Shown: positions 39,254 to 48,435 of the stretch, piece by piece
How the letters are laid out: every line of letters begins with the position of its first letter
How positions within the stretch are numbered: position 1 is the stretch's first letter
DNA from: Mesorhizobium sophorae
Lineage (GTDB): Bacteria > Pseudomonadota > Alphaproteobacteria > Rhizobiales > Rhizobiaceae
DNA: 64,000 nt
Assembly (NCBI RefSeq): GCF_002270415.1
Contig: NZ_NNRI01000007.1
Coordinates: forward strand, 434,001-498,000
Direction of reading: 5' to 3'
Made by a program: the position numbers and the translations under genes
Notes under the pieces: model-generated
The model's database searches: none
What the model saw: only the letters and a program-made list of their open reading frames with translations
Told to the model about the DNA's origin: nothing

Positions 39254-41830
39254 CTAGGTCCCGCGCGGCTTGGCGCGGGCCGTAGCGGCGGCGAGCAGCG
39301 GATTTTCCGGCCAGACATGCTTGGGATAGCGGCCGCGCATGTCGGCGCGCACATCGGCCCAGGAGCCGCGCCAGAAGCCGGGCAGGTCGCGCGTCGTCTG
39401 GATCGGCCGGTGCGCCGGCGACAAGAGCTCGAGCGTCAGCGGCACGGTGCCGCCGGCGATGGAAGGATGGCGGTCGAGGCCGAACAGCTCCTGCACGCGC
39501 ACCGCCAGCACCGGCCATTCACCGTCATAGCGGATCGGTACATGGCTGCCGGACGGGGCGTCGAAATGGGTTGGAGCCAGCGCTTCGATCCTGCGCTGCA
39601 AGTCATGCGGCACGAGAGTGGCCAGCCCGGCCGCGACGACGCCCGGATCGATGGCGGCAAAGGAGGCCGCGCCGGACAGAAACGGCAGCAGCCAGTCGTC
39701 GAGGCGCTCGATGAGGGGGGCATCCGACATATCAGGCCACGGCGCTCCGAGGCCGCGATGCAGCCAGGAGAGCCGCTGGCGCAGCGTCTGCGCTTCCTTG
39801 CCCCAGGTCAGCAGCGACAGCCCATGCTCGCGCAATGCGTCGAGGATGGCGCGATCGGCAGCAGCGCCGGTTGGCGGCGGCAGCATACGCTCGGAAAGGG
39901 TGATGGCGCCAAGGCGCACGGTCTCGCGCACACGCACGGCGCGCTTGTCGCGGTCGAAGCTCGTTTGCCTGCGCGTTTCGATCCTGTCGGCAAGGGCTGC
40001 GCGGACATCGTCCTCGCCAATTGCCGCCGCCGCCGTGATGCGCGCGTTCTGCGCCTTGCCCTGCAGGTCGGCGACGACCAGAAACGGCTCGCCGGCCAGC
40101 GGGTCGGCAGCGTCGAGCATGGCGCCGGAACCGTTGGCCAGCACGAAACGGCCGCGCTCGCCGCGCGCCTTGGCGACGCGGTCGGGCCAGGCGTGGATCA
40201 GAAGCGTGCCGGCCCCACCCTCCCCCTTGTGGGGAGGGTCGGCGAGCGCGCCTTGCGCAGCAAGGCGCGGGAGACGGGGTGGGGGTCCCACGCTGGGACC
40301 ACCCCCACCCCGCTCCGCTTCGCGGATCGACCCTCCCCACAAGGGGGAGGGTGAAGAGGCCTGCCTCGCTAACCTCTCCGCAAGCTGGCGCGCCGCCGTT
40401 GCACGCGGTGATCGCTCGGAGCGAAAGCGCATCAGCCGTCGCTCCAGATCGGCGCCGTCGCCGCCAAGTCCGCGTTCCGTCAGCAGCACGGCAAGCATGG
40501 CCGCCCCGTCGGCATGGCCGCTCCTGGCGGCCTCGGCGACCATATGCGCGAGCCGAACCGGCAGAGCGAGCTTGCGCATCGCCATGCCCGCTTCCGTCAG
40601 GCGCCCGGCCTCGTCGACGGCATCCAGCGCGCGCAGCAGCAGCCTTGCCTCGTTGAGCGCAGGCGCGGGCGGTGGATCGAGAAAGGCCAGGCTCGCCGGA
40701 TCGGCGACGCCGAAGGCGGCGCAGTCGAGCAACAGCCCGGACAGGTCCGCCTCGAGGATTTCCGGTGGCGTGAAGGCGGGCAATGCCGCCGTCTGCTCGG
40801 CCCGCCACAGCCGCATGGCGACGCCCGGCTGCGTGCGCCCGGCACGGCCGGCGCGCTGGTCGGCGGACGCCTTGCTGACACGCACGGTCTCCAGCCGGGT
40901 GAGGCCGCTGGCCGGCTCGTAGCGTGGCAGCCGCGACAGGCCGGAATCGATGACGACGCGCACGCCGTCGATGGTGACGGAGGTTTCGGCGATAGAGGTG
41001 GCCAGCACCACCTTGCGGCGGCCGGCAGGCGCCGGCTTGATCGCCGCGTCCTGCGCCTTGCCGTCGAGCATGCCGTAGAGCGGCACGATATCGGTGTCGG
41101 CGCCAACCTTGCCGGCCAGCCGCTCGGCGGTGCGCTCGATCTCGCGTTGGCCGGGCAGGAAGGCGAGCACGCTGCCGCTCTCGTCGGCAAGCGCGGAGCG
41201 GATCGCCTTGGCCATGGCGTCCTCGATGGTGGTGCCGGCCGGACGCTCGTCGTAGCGGATGTCGACGGGGAAGGCGCGGCCCTCGCTCTCGATCACCGGC
41301 GCGCCCGACAGCAGTTTAGCAACACGGGCGCCGTCGAGTGTCGCCGACATCACCAGAACCCGCAGATCCGGCCGCAGCGCGCCTTGCACATCGAGCGCCA
41401 GCGCCAGACCGAAATCGCCATCGAGCGAACGCTCGTGGAATTCGTCGAAGATCACCGCCGAGACGCCGGGCAGTTCGGGGCCATCGAGGATCATGCGCGC
41501 CAGCACGCCTTCGGTGACGACCAGTATCCTGGTCTTGGCCGAGGTGCGGTTCTCCATGCGCATGGCGTAGCCGACGGTGGCGCCGGGCTCCTCGCCGAGC
41601 AATTCGGCCATGCGGCGGGCGGCGGCGCGGGCGGCGAGCCGGCGCGGTTCGAGCAGAACGATCTTGCCGGCCCCCAGCCAGGGCGCACCAAGCAGCGCCA
41701 GCGGCACCAGCGTCGTCTTGCCGGCGCCGGGCGGCGCCACCAGCACGGCGCTGTTGCGTTCGGCCAGCGCTTCACTCAGCGCCGGCAGCACGGCGGATAC
41801 GGGAAGCTCCGGCAAGGGTTTTGTCGTCAT
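39254..41830 (-). CDS. hrpB: ATP-dependent helicase HrpB (carries an in-frame palindromic repeat)
   Basis: An 858-residue DEAH-type helicase. Motifs in order are Walker A VAPPGAGKTT, LEPRRLAARAAARRMAE, DEFHERSLDGDF, VMSATLDG, TSIAETSVTIDGV and QRAGRAGRTQPG, followed by the HrpB C-terminal region. Its cellular role is uncertain; it is thought to act on RNA. Residues about 493-538 are unlike a helicase: they are encoded by a 138-bp palindromic repeat (40216-40353) inserted between LAERLARQA and GTLLIHAWPDRVAKARGERG without breaking the frame. The start is the ATG at 41830. Confidence 0.95.
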   Translation of the reverse strand: MTTKPLPELPVSAVLPALSEALAERNSAVLVAPPGAGKTTLVPLALLGAPWLGAGKIVLLEPRRLAARAAARRMAELLGEEPGATVGYAMRMENRTSAKTRILVVTEGVLARMILDGPELPGVSAVIFDEFHERSLDGDFGLALALDVQGALRPDLRVLVMSATLDGARVAKLLSGAPVIESEGRAFPVDIRYDERPAGTTIEDAMAKAIRSALADESGSVLAFLPGQREIERTAERLAGKVGADTDIVPLYGMLDGKAQDAAIKPAPAGRRKVVLATSIAETSVTIDGVRVVIDSGLSRLPRYEPASGLTRLETVRVSKASADQRAGRAGRTQPGVAMRLWRAEQTAALPAFTPPEILEADLSGLLLDCAAFGVADPASLAFLDPPPAPALNEARLLLRALDAVDEAGRLTEAGMAMRKLALPVRLAHMVAEAARSGHADGAAMLAVLLTERGLGGDGADLERRLMRFRSERSPRATAARQLAERLARQASSPSPLWGGSIREAERGGGGPSVGPPPRLPRLAAQGALADPPHKGEGGAGTLLIHAWPDRVAKARGERGRFVLANGSGAMLDAADPLAGEPFLVVADLQGKAQNARITAAAAIGEDDVRAALADRIETRRQTSFDRDKRAVRVRETVRLGAITLSERMLPPPTGAAADRAILDALREHGLSLLTWGKEAQTLRQRLSWLHRGLGAPWPDMSDAPLIERLDDWLLPFLSGAASFAAIDPGVVAAGLATLVPHDLQRRIEALAPTHFDAPSGSHVPIRYDGEWPVLAVRVQELFGLDRHPSIAGGTVPLTLELLSPAHRPIQTTRDLPGFWRGSWADVRADMRGRYPKHVWPENPLLAAATARAKPRGT
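40216..40353. repeat. 138-bp palindromic repeat inserted in frame inside hrpB
   Basis: A perfect 25-bp inverted pair bounds it (40216-40240 and 40329-40353, built on CACCCTCCCCCTTGTGGGG). Inside are two more hairpins: GCGCGCCTTGCGCAGCAAGG (from 40247) folding on itself, and GGGGTGGGGGTCCCA with TGGGACCACCCCCACCCC (about 40276-40311). The length is 46 codons, with no stop in the hrpB frame. Confidence 0.9.
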
Positions 41831-41877
41831 CGCGTCCGCATATCAGCGGTCGCGGTCGCCGTGCAACCGGGACAGGT

Positions 41878-42768
41878 TCAAAGCCGGGTGCGCGAAAACG
41901 GGTTCCAGCGCACCGTGCCGAGCCGCGCTTCCTCGCGCACCATGGTCAGCAGGCCGGACCCGCCGACGACCGCGAGGCCGACCAGCGACAGCCAGTCGGG
42001 ATATTCCTGGAAGAACAGCGCGCCGAGGATGACCGCCCAGACGATCTGCGAATAATGCGTCGGCGCGATCCGGTTGGCGGGCGCATATTTGACCGCCAGC
42101 AGCTGCAGCAACTGGCCGCAAGCGGTGAAGGCACCCGCCATCACCAGCCACACCAGCTGCTTGCCGTCCGGAACGGTGAACGAGGTGGCGGCGGCCCCAA
42201 CGCCGTTGAACAACAGGCCGTAGCCGATCAGCACACCCAGCATGGTCGTGCGCTTTTCCTGCTGTGCCAGCGAGCGCATCAGGATGACGCTGGCGGCGGC
42301 GAGGAAGGCAACGCCGAAGGCGGCAAGGTGGCCGGGATTGAGCTCGCGAAACCCCGGCCGCACCACCAGCATGACACCGGCAAAACCGGCGACCACCGCC
42401 AGCCATCGCCATGGACCGACCTTCTCCTTGAGGACGACGGTGGAGAGGATGGTGACGCAGAGCGGCGCCAGAAAGACCAGGGCATAGACTTCCGCCAGCG
42501 GAATGGTGGTGAAAGCGTAGACGCTGAGCACGCCGGACGCGATGCCCGCCCAGGCGCGCGCCTGCACCGCCCAGGGCCGCCTGGTGCGCCAGAAGTCACG
42601 CCATCGCTCGCCCGCCGGCCGTGTGAAGAAGAGAAAGAAGCCGGCAAACAGCGTCGTGAAAAATCCGATCTCGAAGACCGTGAACTGTCCGCCGAGGCTT
42701 TTGACAACGGCATCGCTACCCGAATAGCTTGCATAGGCGATCAGGGCGAGCAGGATTCCGTTCGTCAC
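41878..42768 (-). CDS. EamA/DMT-superfamily transporter
   Basis: A 296-residue membrane protein with ten hydrophobic segments in two EamA repeats (ILLALIAYASYSGSDAVVK at the start; GVLIGYGLLFNGVGAA opening the second half). It is related in fold, not closely in sequence, to the EamA protein at 4 kb. The substrate is unknown. It starts 28 bases from the PIG-L gene, which is read in the opposite direction, so the two promoters must overlap or sit inside the neighbours. Confidence 0.88.
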   Translation of the reverse strand: MTNGILLALIAYASYSGSDAVVKSLGGQFTVFEIGFFTTLFAGFFLFFTRPAGERWRDFWRTRRPWAVQARAWAGIASGVLSVYAFTTIPLAEVYALVFLAPLCVTILSTVVLKEKVGPWRWLAVVAGFAGVMLVVRPGFRELNPGHLAAFGVAFLAAASVILMRSLAQQEKRTTMLGVLIGYGLLFNGVGAAATSFTVPDGKQLVWLVMAGAFTACGQLLQLLAVKYAPANRIAPTHYSQIVWAVILGALFFQEYPDWLSLVGLAVVGGSGLLTMVREEARLGTVRWNPFSRTRL

Positions 42769-42796
42769 GTTTTTTCATTTCCGGGGAGAGAGTGGC

Positions 42797-43486
42797 TTGA
42801 AGATATTGGCGCTCGGTGCGCATCCGGACGACATCGAGATCTTCATGTTCGGTACGATGGCCGCCTATGCCGCGCAAGGCGCAGAACTCACTTTTGCCAT
42901 AGCCACCGATGGGGCCAAGGGCGGCATGGGCGATCCCGGCGCGCTTGCCCGGGCGCGGCGCAAGGAGGCGAGCCAAGCGGCAAGCCTGCTTGGTGCCACG
43001 CCACGCTTTCTCGACTTCCCGGATGGCGCGCTGGTGGCCGATGCGGCGCTGATCGCGGCGCTGAAGGCCCTGGTCGGCGAGGTCGGCCCGGACCTGGCGA
43101 TCACCCATGCGCCGAACGACTATCACGGCGACCACCGCGCGCTGTCGGACGGCGTGCGCATCGCGGCTTCGTTCGCGGTGCCGGTGCTGCATGCCGACAC
43201 CCTCGGCGGCACCGGTTTTTCGCCGACGCACTATGTCGATATTTCCGTGCATGCCGACATCAAGGCCAAGGCGATCCGCATGCATCAGTCGCAGGATCCG
43301 GAGCGCTTCGTCGACGGCGCGCGAACGCAAAACCTTTTTCGTTCAGGCCAGTGCAACGGCGCGCTGGGTTCATTGGCCGAGGCCTTCCGCTTCGAACCTG
43401 TGTTTCCGTTCGCCGACATCCGCGCGCTGCTGCCGCCGGCACCGGCGATCCGGCCGGTCATGGTGAGCACCAAACGGGTCGACTGA
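42797..43486 (+). CDS. PIG-L/LmbE-family deacetylase
   Basis: A 229-residue zinc-dependent N-deacetylase-like protein. The zinc site is formed by LGAHPDDIEIFMFG (His, Asp, Asp) and a later His in YHGDHRALSD. It probably removes an acetyl group from an amino sugar or a similar conjugate. The start is a TTG at 42797 with GGGGAGAG 6 bases before it, and the second codon begins the conserved KILALGAHPDD. It lies ahead of the ABC/dha operon but ends 276 bases before it. Confidence 0.87.
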   Translation: MKILALGAHPDDIEIFMFGTMAAYAAQGAELTFAIATDGAKGGMGDPGALARARRKEASQAASLLGATPRFLDFPDGALVADAALIAALKALVGEVGPDLAITHAPNDYHGDHRALSDGVRIAASFAVPVLHADTLGGTGFSPTHYVDISVHADIKAKAIRMHQSQDPERFVDGARTQNLFRSGQCNGALGSLAEAFRFEPVFPFADIRALLPPAPAIRPVMVSTKRVD

Positions 43487-43623
43487 GAGCCGAGACGACC
43501 TTCCGGTCCGGCCAGACTCGGCCTGCGCGGCTTCCACAATCGGACCCGCGATCCATGCTTTTCCCAACGTTTTCAGACATCGCCGCGAGCATGCTGCGGC
43601 GCAGCAACGAATTCGCTTGCGTT

Positions 43624-43663
43624 GTTTAGTAAAAATTGCATCACTAAACAAATTACTAAACAT
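43624..43663. promoter_or_regulatory. Cluster of TTTAGT/ACTAAA motifs upstream of the ABC-dha operon
   Basis: Within 40 bases there are GTTTAGT (43624-43630), ACTAAAC (43643-43649) and again ACTAAAC (43655-43661), in an AT-rich island in an otherwise GC-rich gap. The first two form an inverted pair 12 bases apart; the last two are a direct repeat 12 bases apart, about one helix turn. This suits a dimeric repressor, such as a ROK or LacI-type sugar regulator, but none is encoded nearby. The rest of the 43487-43762 gap holds only the strong ribosome site GGGAGGAAGG of the binding-protein gene. Confidence 0.5.
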
Positions 43664-43762
43664 CTGTAGCGCTGCCGCGCCGCCATGTTTGGGCCCCTGA
43701 GGAGAGGGGTTTGGAGTTCTTGAAACCGTCATCCGGACGCGTTTCGCAAATGGGAGGAAGGC

Positions 43763-45094
43763 ATGAAATCGAGCTTGAAACTGGCGTTGGGACTGACCTC
43801 GGCGATTACAGCGTCGACAGCCGTCTCGAATGTCGCGCACGCTGAAGACCTGACGCTGTGCTGGGCCGCCTGGGACCCGGCGAACGCACTTGTCGAACTG
43901 TCCAAGGATTTTACCAAGGAAACCGGCATCGGCATGAAATTCGAATTCGTGCCGTGGACCAACTATGCCGACCGTTTCCTCAACGAGCTGAACTCGCACG
44001 GCAAGCTGTGCGACCTGATCATCGGCGACAGCCAGTGGATCGGCGGCGCCGCCGAGAACGGCCACTACGTCAAGCTGAACGACTTCTTCGACAAGGAGAA
44101 GATCAGCATGGACGACTTCGTGCCGGCAACCGTCGTCGGCTATTCGGAATGGCCGAAGAACACGCCGAACTACTGGGCGCTGCCGGCCATGGGCGACGTC
44201 GTCGGCTGGACCTATCGCAAGGACTGGTTCTCCAAGCCGGAGCTGCAGAAGGAATTCAAGGAGAAGTACGGCTGGGATCTCGGCCCGCCGACCACCTTCG
44301 ACCAGCTGAAGCAGATCGCCGAGTTCTTCCAGAAGCGGCAGATCGACGGCAAGACCGTCTATGGCGCCTCGATCTATACCGAGCGCGGCTCGGAAGGCAT
44401 CACCATGGGCGCCATGGACGTGCTCTACAGCTATGGCTTCCAGTACGAGAATCCGAAGAAGCCCTACGAAATGGAAGGCTTCGTCAATTCCGACAAGTCG
44501 GTGAAGGGGCTGGAGTTCTACAAGGCGCTCTATGATTGCTGCACCCCTCCGGGCGCCTCGAACAGCTACATGGGCGAAGGCGTCGATGCCTTCAAATCCG
44601 GCCAGGTGGCGATGCACATGAACTTCGCCTTCACGTGGCCGGGCCTGCAGAAGGACGAGAATGTCGGTGGCGACAAGATTGGTTACTTCGTCAACCCCAA
44701 GGGACCTGACGGCGACCAGTTCGCCCAGCTCGGCGGCCAGGGCATCTCCGTGGTGTCCTATTCCGACAAGCAGGAATCGGCACTGAAGTACATCAAGTGG
44801 TTCGCCAACAAGGATGTGCAGGCCAAATGGTGGTCGCTCGGCGGCTATTCCTGCCTCAACGCGGTGGTCAAGGACCCGAAGTTCCCGGCCAGCCAGCCCT
44901 ATGCGCAGACCTTCCTCGACTCGATGGCGATCGTGAAGGACTTCTGGGCCGAGCCCAGCTATGCGCCTCTGCTGCAGGCATCGCAGAAGCGCTTCCATGA
45001 CTATGTCGTCGCCGGCCAGGGTTCGGCCAAGGATGCCCTCGACGGCCTGGTCAAGGACTGGACGCAGGTCTTCCAGGACGATGGCAAGATGTAA
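43763..45094 (+). CDS. ABC sugar/polyol transporter, periplasmic binding protein
   Basis: A 443-residue CUT1-type (family 1) solute-binding protein. It has a signal peptide (SLKLALGLTSAITASTAVS, then NVAHAED with the cut near residue 27). The mature start LTLCWAAWDPANALVELSKD and regions DLIIGDSQWIGG and ALPAMGDVVGWTYRKDWF are family-like, and Trp/Tyr-rich stretches form the ligand cleft. Ligands of this group are mono- or oligosaccharides or polyols. The start has the strong ribosome site GGGAGGAAGG. It is the first gene of the long operon with two permeases, two ATPases and the Dha kinases. Confidence 0.92.
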   Translation: MKSSLKLALGLTSAITASTAVSNVAHAEDLTLCWAAWDPANALVELSKDFTKETGIGMKFEFVPWTNYADRFLNELNSHGKLCDLIIGDSQWIGGAAENGHYVKLNDFFDKEKISMDDFVPATVVGYSEWPKNTPNYWALPAMGDVVGWTYRKDWFSKPELQKEFKEKYGWDLGPPTTFDQLKQIAEFFQKRQIDGKTVYGASIYTERGSEGITMGAMDVLYSYGFQYENPKKPYEMEGFVNSDKSVKGLEFYKALYDCCTPPGASNSYMGEGVDAFKSGQVAMHMNFAFTWPGLQKDENVGGDKIGYFVNPKGPDGDQFAQLGGQGISVVSYSDKQESALKYIKWFANKDVQAKWWSLGGYSCLNAVVKDPKFPASQPYAQTFLDSMAIVKDFWAEPSYAPLLQASQKRFHDYVVAGQGSAKDALDGLVKDWTQVFQDDGKM

Positions 45095-45183
45095 ACTGGG
45101 GCAAAAATGTAACCGGCTCCTCCCGAGCTAGGCCCGAGCGTCCCGTGCCGCCCTTGGCACGGGACGCAGTTCAGATAAATTCC

Positions 45184-46170
45184 ATGACAGAGACGATCCA
45201 AGTGACCGAAGCAGGACTGACCATGCTCAATCGGACTGCGGAGAACGTTGCCCGGGCGACCCCGGAGCCGTTGGCCCGCAAGGTCCGGGGCATCAGCGAC
45301 AAGGGCCTCGCCTGGCTGTTCATCTCGCCGACGATCCTGTTGCTGCTCGCCATCAACATCTTCCCGCTGTTCTGGGCGATCTATCTGTCGTTCACCAACT
45401 ACCGCGCCAACCGGCCAAACGAGGTGGTGAAGAACCTCGGCTTCGCCAACTACCAGCGCATCCTCGGCGACAAGGACATCTGGATCGCCATGCAGACGAC
45501 GGCGCATTTCGTGTTCTGGACCATCCTGCTGCAGACGCTGATCGGCTTCACGCTAGCCTGGCTGATCGACAGGAAGTTCCGTGGCCACGCGTTCTGGACG
45601 ACGCTCATCCTGGTTCCGATGATGCTGTCGCCGGCGGTGGTCGGCAATTTCTGGCGCTTCCTCTACGAGCCGCAGATCGGCCTGTTCGCCTATGCCATTT
45701 CCTTCGTCACCGGCATCCCGCCAACAAATATCCAGATGCTTTCCAACGTGTCGCTGGCGCCATGGTCGATCATCATCGTCGACACCTGGATGTGGACGCC
45801 TTACGTGATGCTGATCTGCCTCGCCGGACTGCGCTCGATCCCCGAATACATCTATGAGGCGGCCGAGGTCGACCGCGCCTCCAACTGGCGGCAGTTCTGG
45901 TCGATCACGTTGCCGATGGCGCTGCCCTTCATCATGCTGGCGGTGCTGTTTCGCGGCATCGAGAACTTCAAGATGTTCGACATGGTCAATCTGCTCACCG
46001 GCGGCGGGCCGGGCTCGACCACCGAGGTCGCCTCGATCACGCTCAAGCGTCAGGCCTTCGAGAGCTGGCGCACAGGCTATTCCTCGGCCTTCGCCATCAT
46101 CCTGTTCGTCGCGGTGTTCGGGCTTGCCAACATCTACGTCAAGGCGCTCAACAAGGTGAAGCAGAGATGA
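45184..46170 (+). CDS. ABC transporter permease (MalF-like)
   Basis: A 328-residue inner-membrane permease with six hydrophobic segments (WLFISPTILLLLAINIFPLF first). The cytoplasmic EAA loop reads YEAAEVDRASNWRQFWSITL, which docks to the ATPases. The ATG at 45184 is used; the ATG at 45223 (MLNRTAEN) has the better AGGA ribosome site and may be the true start, shortening the protein by 13 residues. It overlaps the next permease gene by four bases (ATGA). Confidence 0.92.
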   Translation: MTETIQVTEAGLTMLNRTAENVARATPEPLARKVRGISDKGLAWLFISPTILLLLAINIFPLFWAIYLSFTNYRANRPNEVVKNLGFANYQRILGDKDIWIAMQTTAHFVFWTILLQTLIGFTLAWLIDRKFRGHAFWTTLILVPMMLSPAVVGNFWRFLYEPQIGLFAYAISFVTGIPPTNIQMLSNVSLAPWSIIIVDTWMWTPYVMLICLAGLRSIPEYIYEAAEVDRASNWRQFWSITLPMALPFIMLAVLFRGIENFKMFDMVNLLTGGGPGSTTEVASITLKRQAFESWRTGYSSAFAIILFVAVFGLANIYVKALNKVKQR

Positions 46171-47117
46171 GCCTGACCACTGCCCACTCGGTCGTCGCAC
46201 CTTCGGCAAATTCGAAGCGCATCGCCGGCGCGATCATCATCGCCTACGCGCTGATCTCGATCGTGCCGCTGCTGTGGATCTTCGCCACCAGCTTCAAGAC
46301 GCCGCCGGACTCGATTGCCTATCCGCCGAAACTGCTGTTCCAGCCGAGCCTCGAGGGCTACTGCAACCTGTTCACGACGCGGACCCGGCAGACGCCGGAA
46401 TACATCAACTCGCTGGGACCGGCGACCGGCTTTTGCGACGAGACCACGCGCAAGCGCAACATGGTGATCGCCGGTCCGTCCAACTTCCTGCCGCGCTTCG
46501 TCAATTCGCTAATTATCGCCTTTGGCTCGACCTTCTGCGCCGTCTTCCTTGGCACGCTGTCGGCCTATGGTTTCTCACGCTTCAAGGTGCCGCTCGCCGA
46601 CGACCTCCTGTTCTTCATCCTGTCGACGCGCATGATGCCGCCAATCGCCGTCGCGATTCCCATCTACCTGATGTACCGCGAACTTGGCCTGTCCGACACC
46701 GCGCTCGGCATGATCCTGCTCTATACAGCGGTCAATGTTTCACTGGCCGTGTGGCTCTTGAAAGGCTTCATCGACGAGATCCCGCGCGAATATGAGGAAG
46801 CCGCGATGATCGACGGCTATACACGGCTGCAGGCCTTCTGGCGCACCGTGCTGCCGCAAGCGACCACCGGCATTGCCGCGACCGCCATCTTCTGCCTGAT
46901 CTTCGCCTGGAACGAATATGCCTTCGCTGCCCTTTTGACCTCGGGCACGGCGCAGACCGCGCCGCCCTTCATCCCGACCATCATCGGTGAAGGCGGCCAG
47001 GACTGGCCGGCGGTGGCGGCCGGCACGACGATCTTCCTGGTGCCGATCCTCGTCTTCACCATCCTGCTTCGCAAGCAATTGCTGCGCGGCATCACCTTCG
47101 GCGCGGTGCGCAAATGA
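46167..47117 (+). CDS. ABC transporter permease (MalG-like)
   Basis: A 316-residue permease with six helices. The EAA loop is EYEEAAMIDGYTRLQAFWRT, and the C-terminus LRKQLLRGITFGAVRK is the typical MalG-type end. A longer than usual periplasmic loop between helix 1 and 2 (about residues 45-110) carries two cysteines (GYCNLF and GFCDET) that may pair. It partners the preceding permease and overlaps it and the following small gene by four bases each. Confidence 0.92.
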   Translation: MSLTTAHSVVAPSANSKRIAGAIIIAYALISIVPLLWIFATSFKTPPDSIAYPPKLLFQPSLEGYCNLFTTRTRQTPEYINSLGPATGFCDETTRKRNMVIAGPSNFLPRFVNSLIIAFGSTFCAVFLGTLSAYGFSRFKVPLADDLLFFILSTRMMPPIAVAIPIYLMYRELGLSDTALGMILLYTAVNVSLAVWLLKGFIDEIPREYEEAAMIDGYTRLQAFWRTVLPQATTGIAATAIFCLIFAWNEYAFAALLTSGTAQTAPPFIPTIIGEGGQDWPAVAAGTTIFLVPILVFTILLRKQLLRGITFGAVRK

Positions 47118-47320
47118 GCATGACCAGCCCTCAGAAACACAAATCGCGCTGGCCGGTCTGGGCCAGGCGCGGGCTGATGGAAAACATCGCCACGGTGCTG
47201 ATCGCCCTCGGCTTCCTGATGCTGTTCCAGCCCTTCGCGCTGTCGCTCTACACCTATTCCTTCATCACCATGCTCGCCGGCACCGTGATGTTCATCATCG
47301 TCTCGAAGTTCCCGGAATAG
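47114..47320 (+). CDS. Small two-helix membrane protein of the ABC operon
   Basis: A 68-residue protein. A basic start (SPQKHKSRWPVWARRG) is followed by two hydrophobic segments (IATVLIALGFLMLFQPFAL and YSFITMLAGTVMFIIVSKF). Its ATG overlaps the permease stop (ATGA), and the ATPase gene starts 2 bases after its own stop, so translation is coupled. Comparable small membrane proteins occur in some rhizobial polyol ABC operons with paired ATPases. Their job is not known; it could be an accessory subunit of the permease pair. Confidence 0.8.
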   Translation: MSMTSPQKHKSRWPVWARRGLMENIATVLIALGFLMLFQPFALSLYTYSFITMLAGTVMFIIVSKFPE

Positions 47321-47322
47321 CC

Positions 47323-48435
47323 ATGGCCGAAATTCGCGTTCAGCACCTGAGAAAGGCCTTCGGCGATTTCGTCGCCGTGCAGGACTCCAACTTCGTTGTC
47401 GAGGATGGCGAGTTCTTCGTCATGCTCGGACCGTCGGGTTGCGGCAAGACGACGACGCTGCGCATGATCGCAGGGCTCGAACTGCCGACCGGCGGCCAGA
47501 TCCTGCTTGGCGGCGACGACGTCACCATGCTGCGGGCGCGCGAGCGCGACATCGCCTTCGTCTTCCAGCTGTTCGCGCTCTATCCGCACATGAACGTGCG
47601 CAAGAACATCGGCTTCCCGCTGCTGGCGCAAGGCATGCCGTCAGCCGAGATTCGCCAGCGCGTCGAAGAGACGGCCAAGCTTCTGCGTATCGACCATCTG
47701 CTCAACAAATCCGTCTCCGGCCTTGCCGGCGGCGACCGCCAGCGGGTGGCGCTCGGCCGCGCCATCGTGCGGCGGCCAAAGTGCTTCCTGATGGACGAGC
47801 CGCTGGGGACCCTTGATACCGAGTTTCGCGATTTGATGGTCCACGAGTTGCGCGAACTGCACAACCGCATCCACGCCACCACCGTCTATGTCACGCACGA
47901 CCAGATGGAAGCGATGTCGATGGCCGACAAGATCGCGGTGATGAACCATGGCGTCATCGAACAATTCGGCACGCCACGTGAGATCTACGACCGGCCGGCG
48001 ACCATGTTCGTCGCCGACTTCATCGGCTCGCCGCCGATGAATTTCCTGGGCTTCGGCGGTGGACTGGCAAAGGGCGCCAAGGAAATCATCGTCCAGGGTG
48101 CGAAGGTCGCGGTGCCGGAAGTGCGCGAGGATATCGCCCCGGCCGACATGGCGCTTGGCATCCGTCCGGAACACATCCGCTTCGACGACAACTCCAAGCT
48201 GCGTGGCGCCATCTACGGCACCGAATATCTCGGCACCACGCAGATCGTCGCGGTGGAGACAGCGGACGGCATCATCAAGGCCCGGGTGCCGGCCGAAATC
48301 CGGCTCTCGACCGGCGACCATGTCGGCCTGACGCTGAGCAGCGCGCGGCTGTCACTGTTCGAGAAAGGATCGGGCCGCGCGGTGAGAACCGCGATCCACG
48401 ATGCCGCCTCGGAGCGGAGGGCACAGCATGGCTGA
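47323..48435 (+). CDS. ABC transporter ATPase 1 with altered signature motif
   Basis: A 370-residue MalK/UgpC-type ATPase with a C-terminal regulatory OB-fold region. Walker A is GPSGCGKT (36-43), the Q-loop is Gln82 (FQLFALYPH), Walker B is CFLMDEPLGTLD and the H-loop is VYVTHDQMEAM. The signature, normally LSGGQ, reads LAGGD (134-138), losing the serine that contacts the gamma-phosphate. In a heterodimer this would weaken one of the two ATP sites. The partner is the next gene, with a normal LSGGE. The two genes overlap by eight bases. Confidence 0.93.
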   Translation: MAEIRVQHLRKAFGDFVAVQDSNFVVEDGEFFVMLGPSGCGKTTTLRMIAGLELPTGGQILLGGDDVTMLRARERDIAFVFQLFALYPHMNVRKNIGFPLLAQGMPSAEIRQRVEETAKLLRIDHLLNKSVSGLAGGDRQRVALGRAIVRRPKCFLMDEPLGTLDTEFRDLMVHELRELHNRIHATTVYVTHDQMEAMSMADKIAVMNHGVIEQFGTPREIYDRPATMFVADFIGSPPMNFLGFGGGLAKGAKEIIVQGAKVAVPEVREDIAPADMALGIRPEHIRFDDNSKLRGAIYGTEYLGTTQIVAVETADGIIKARVPAEIRLSTGDHVGLTLSSARLSLFEKGSGRAVRTAIHDAASERRAQHG

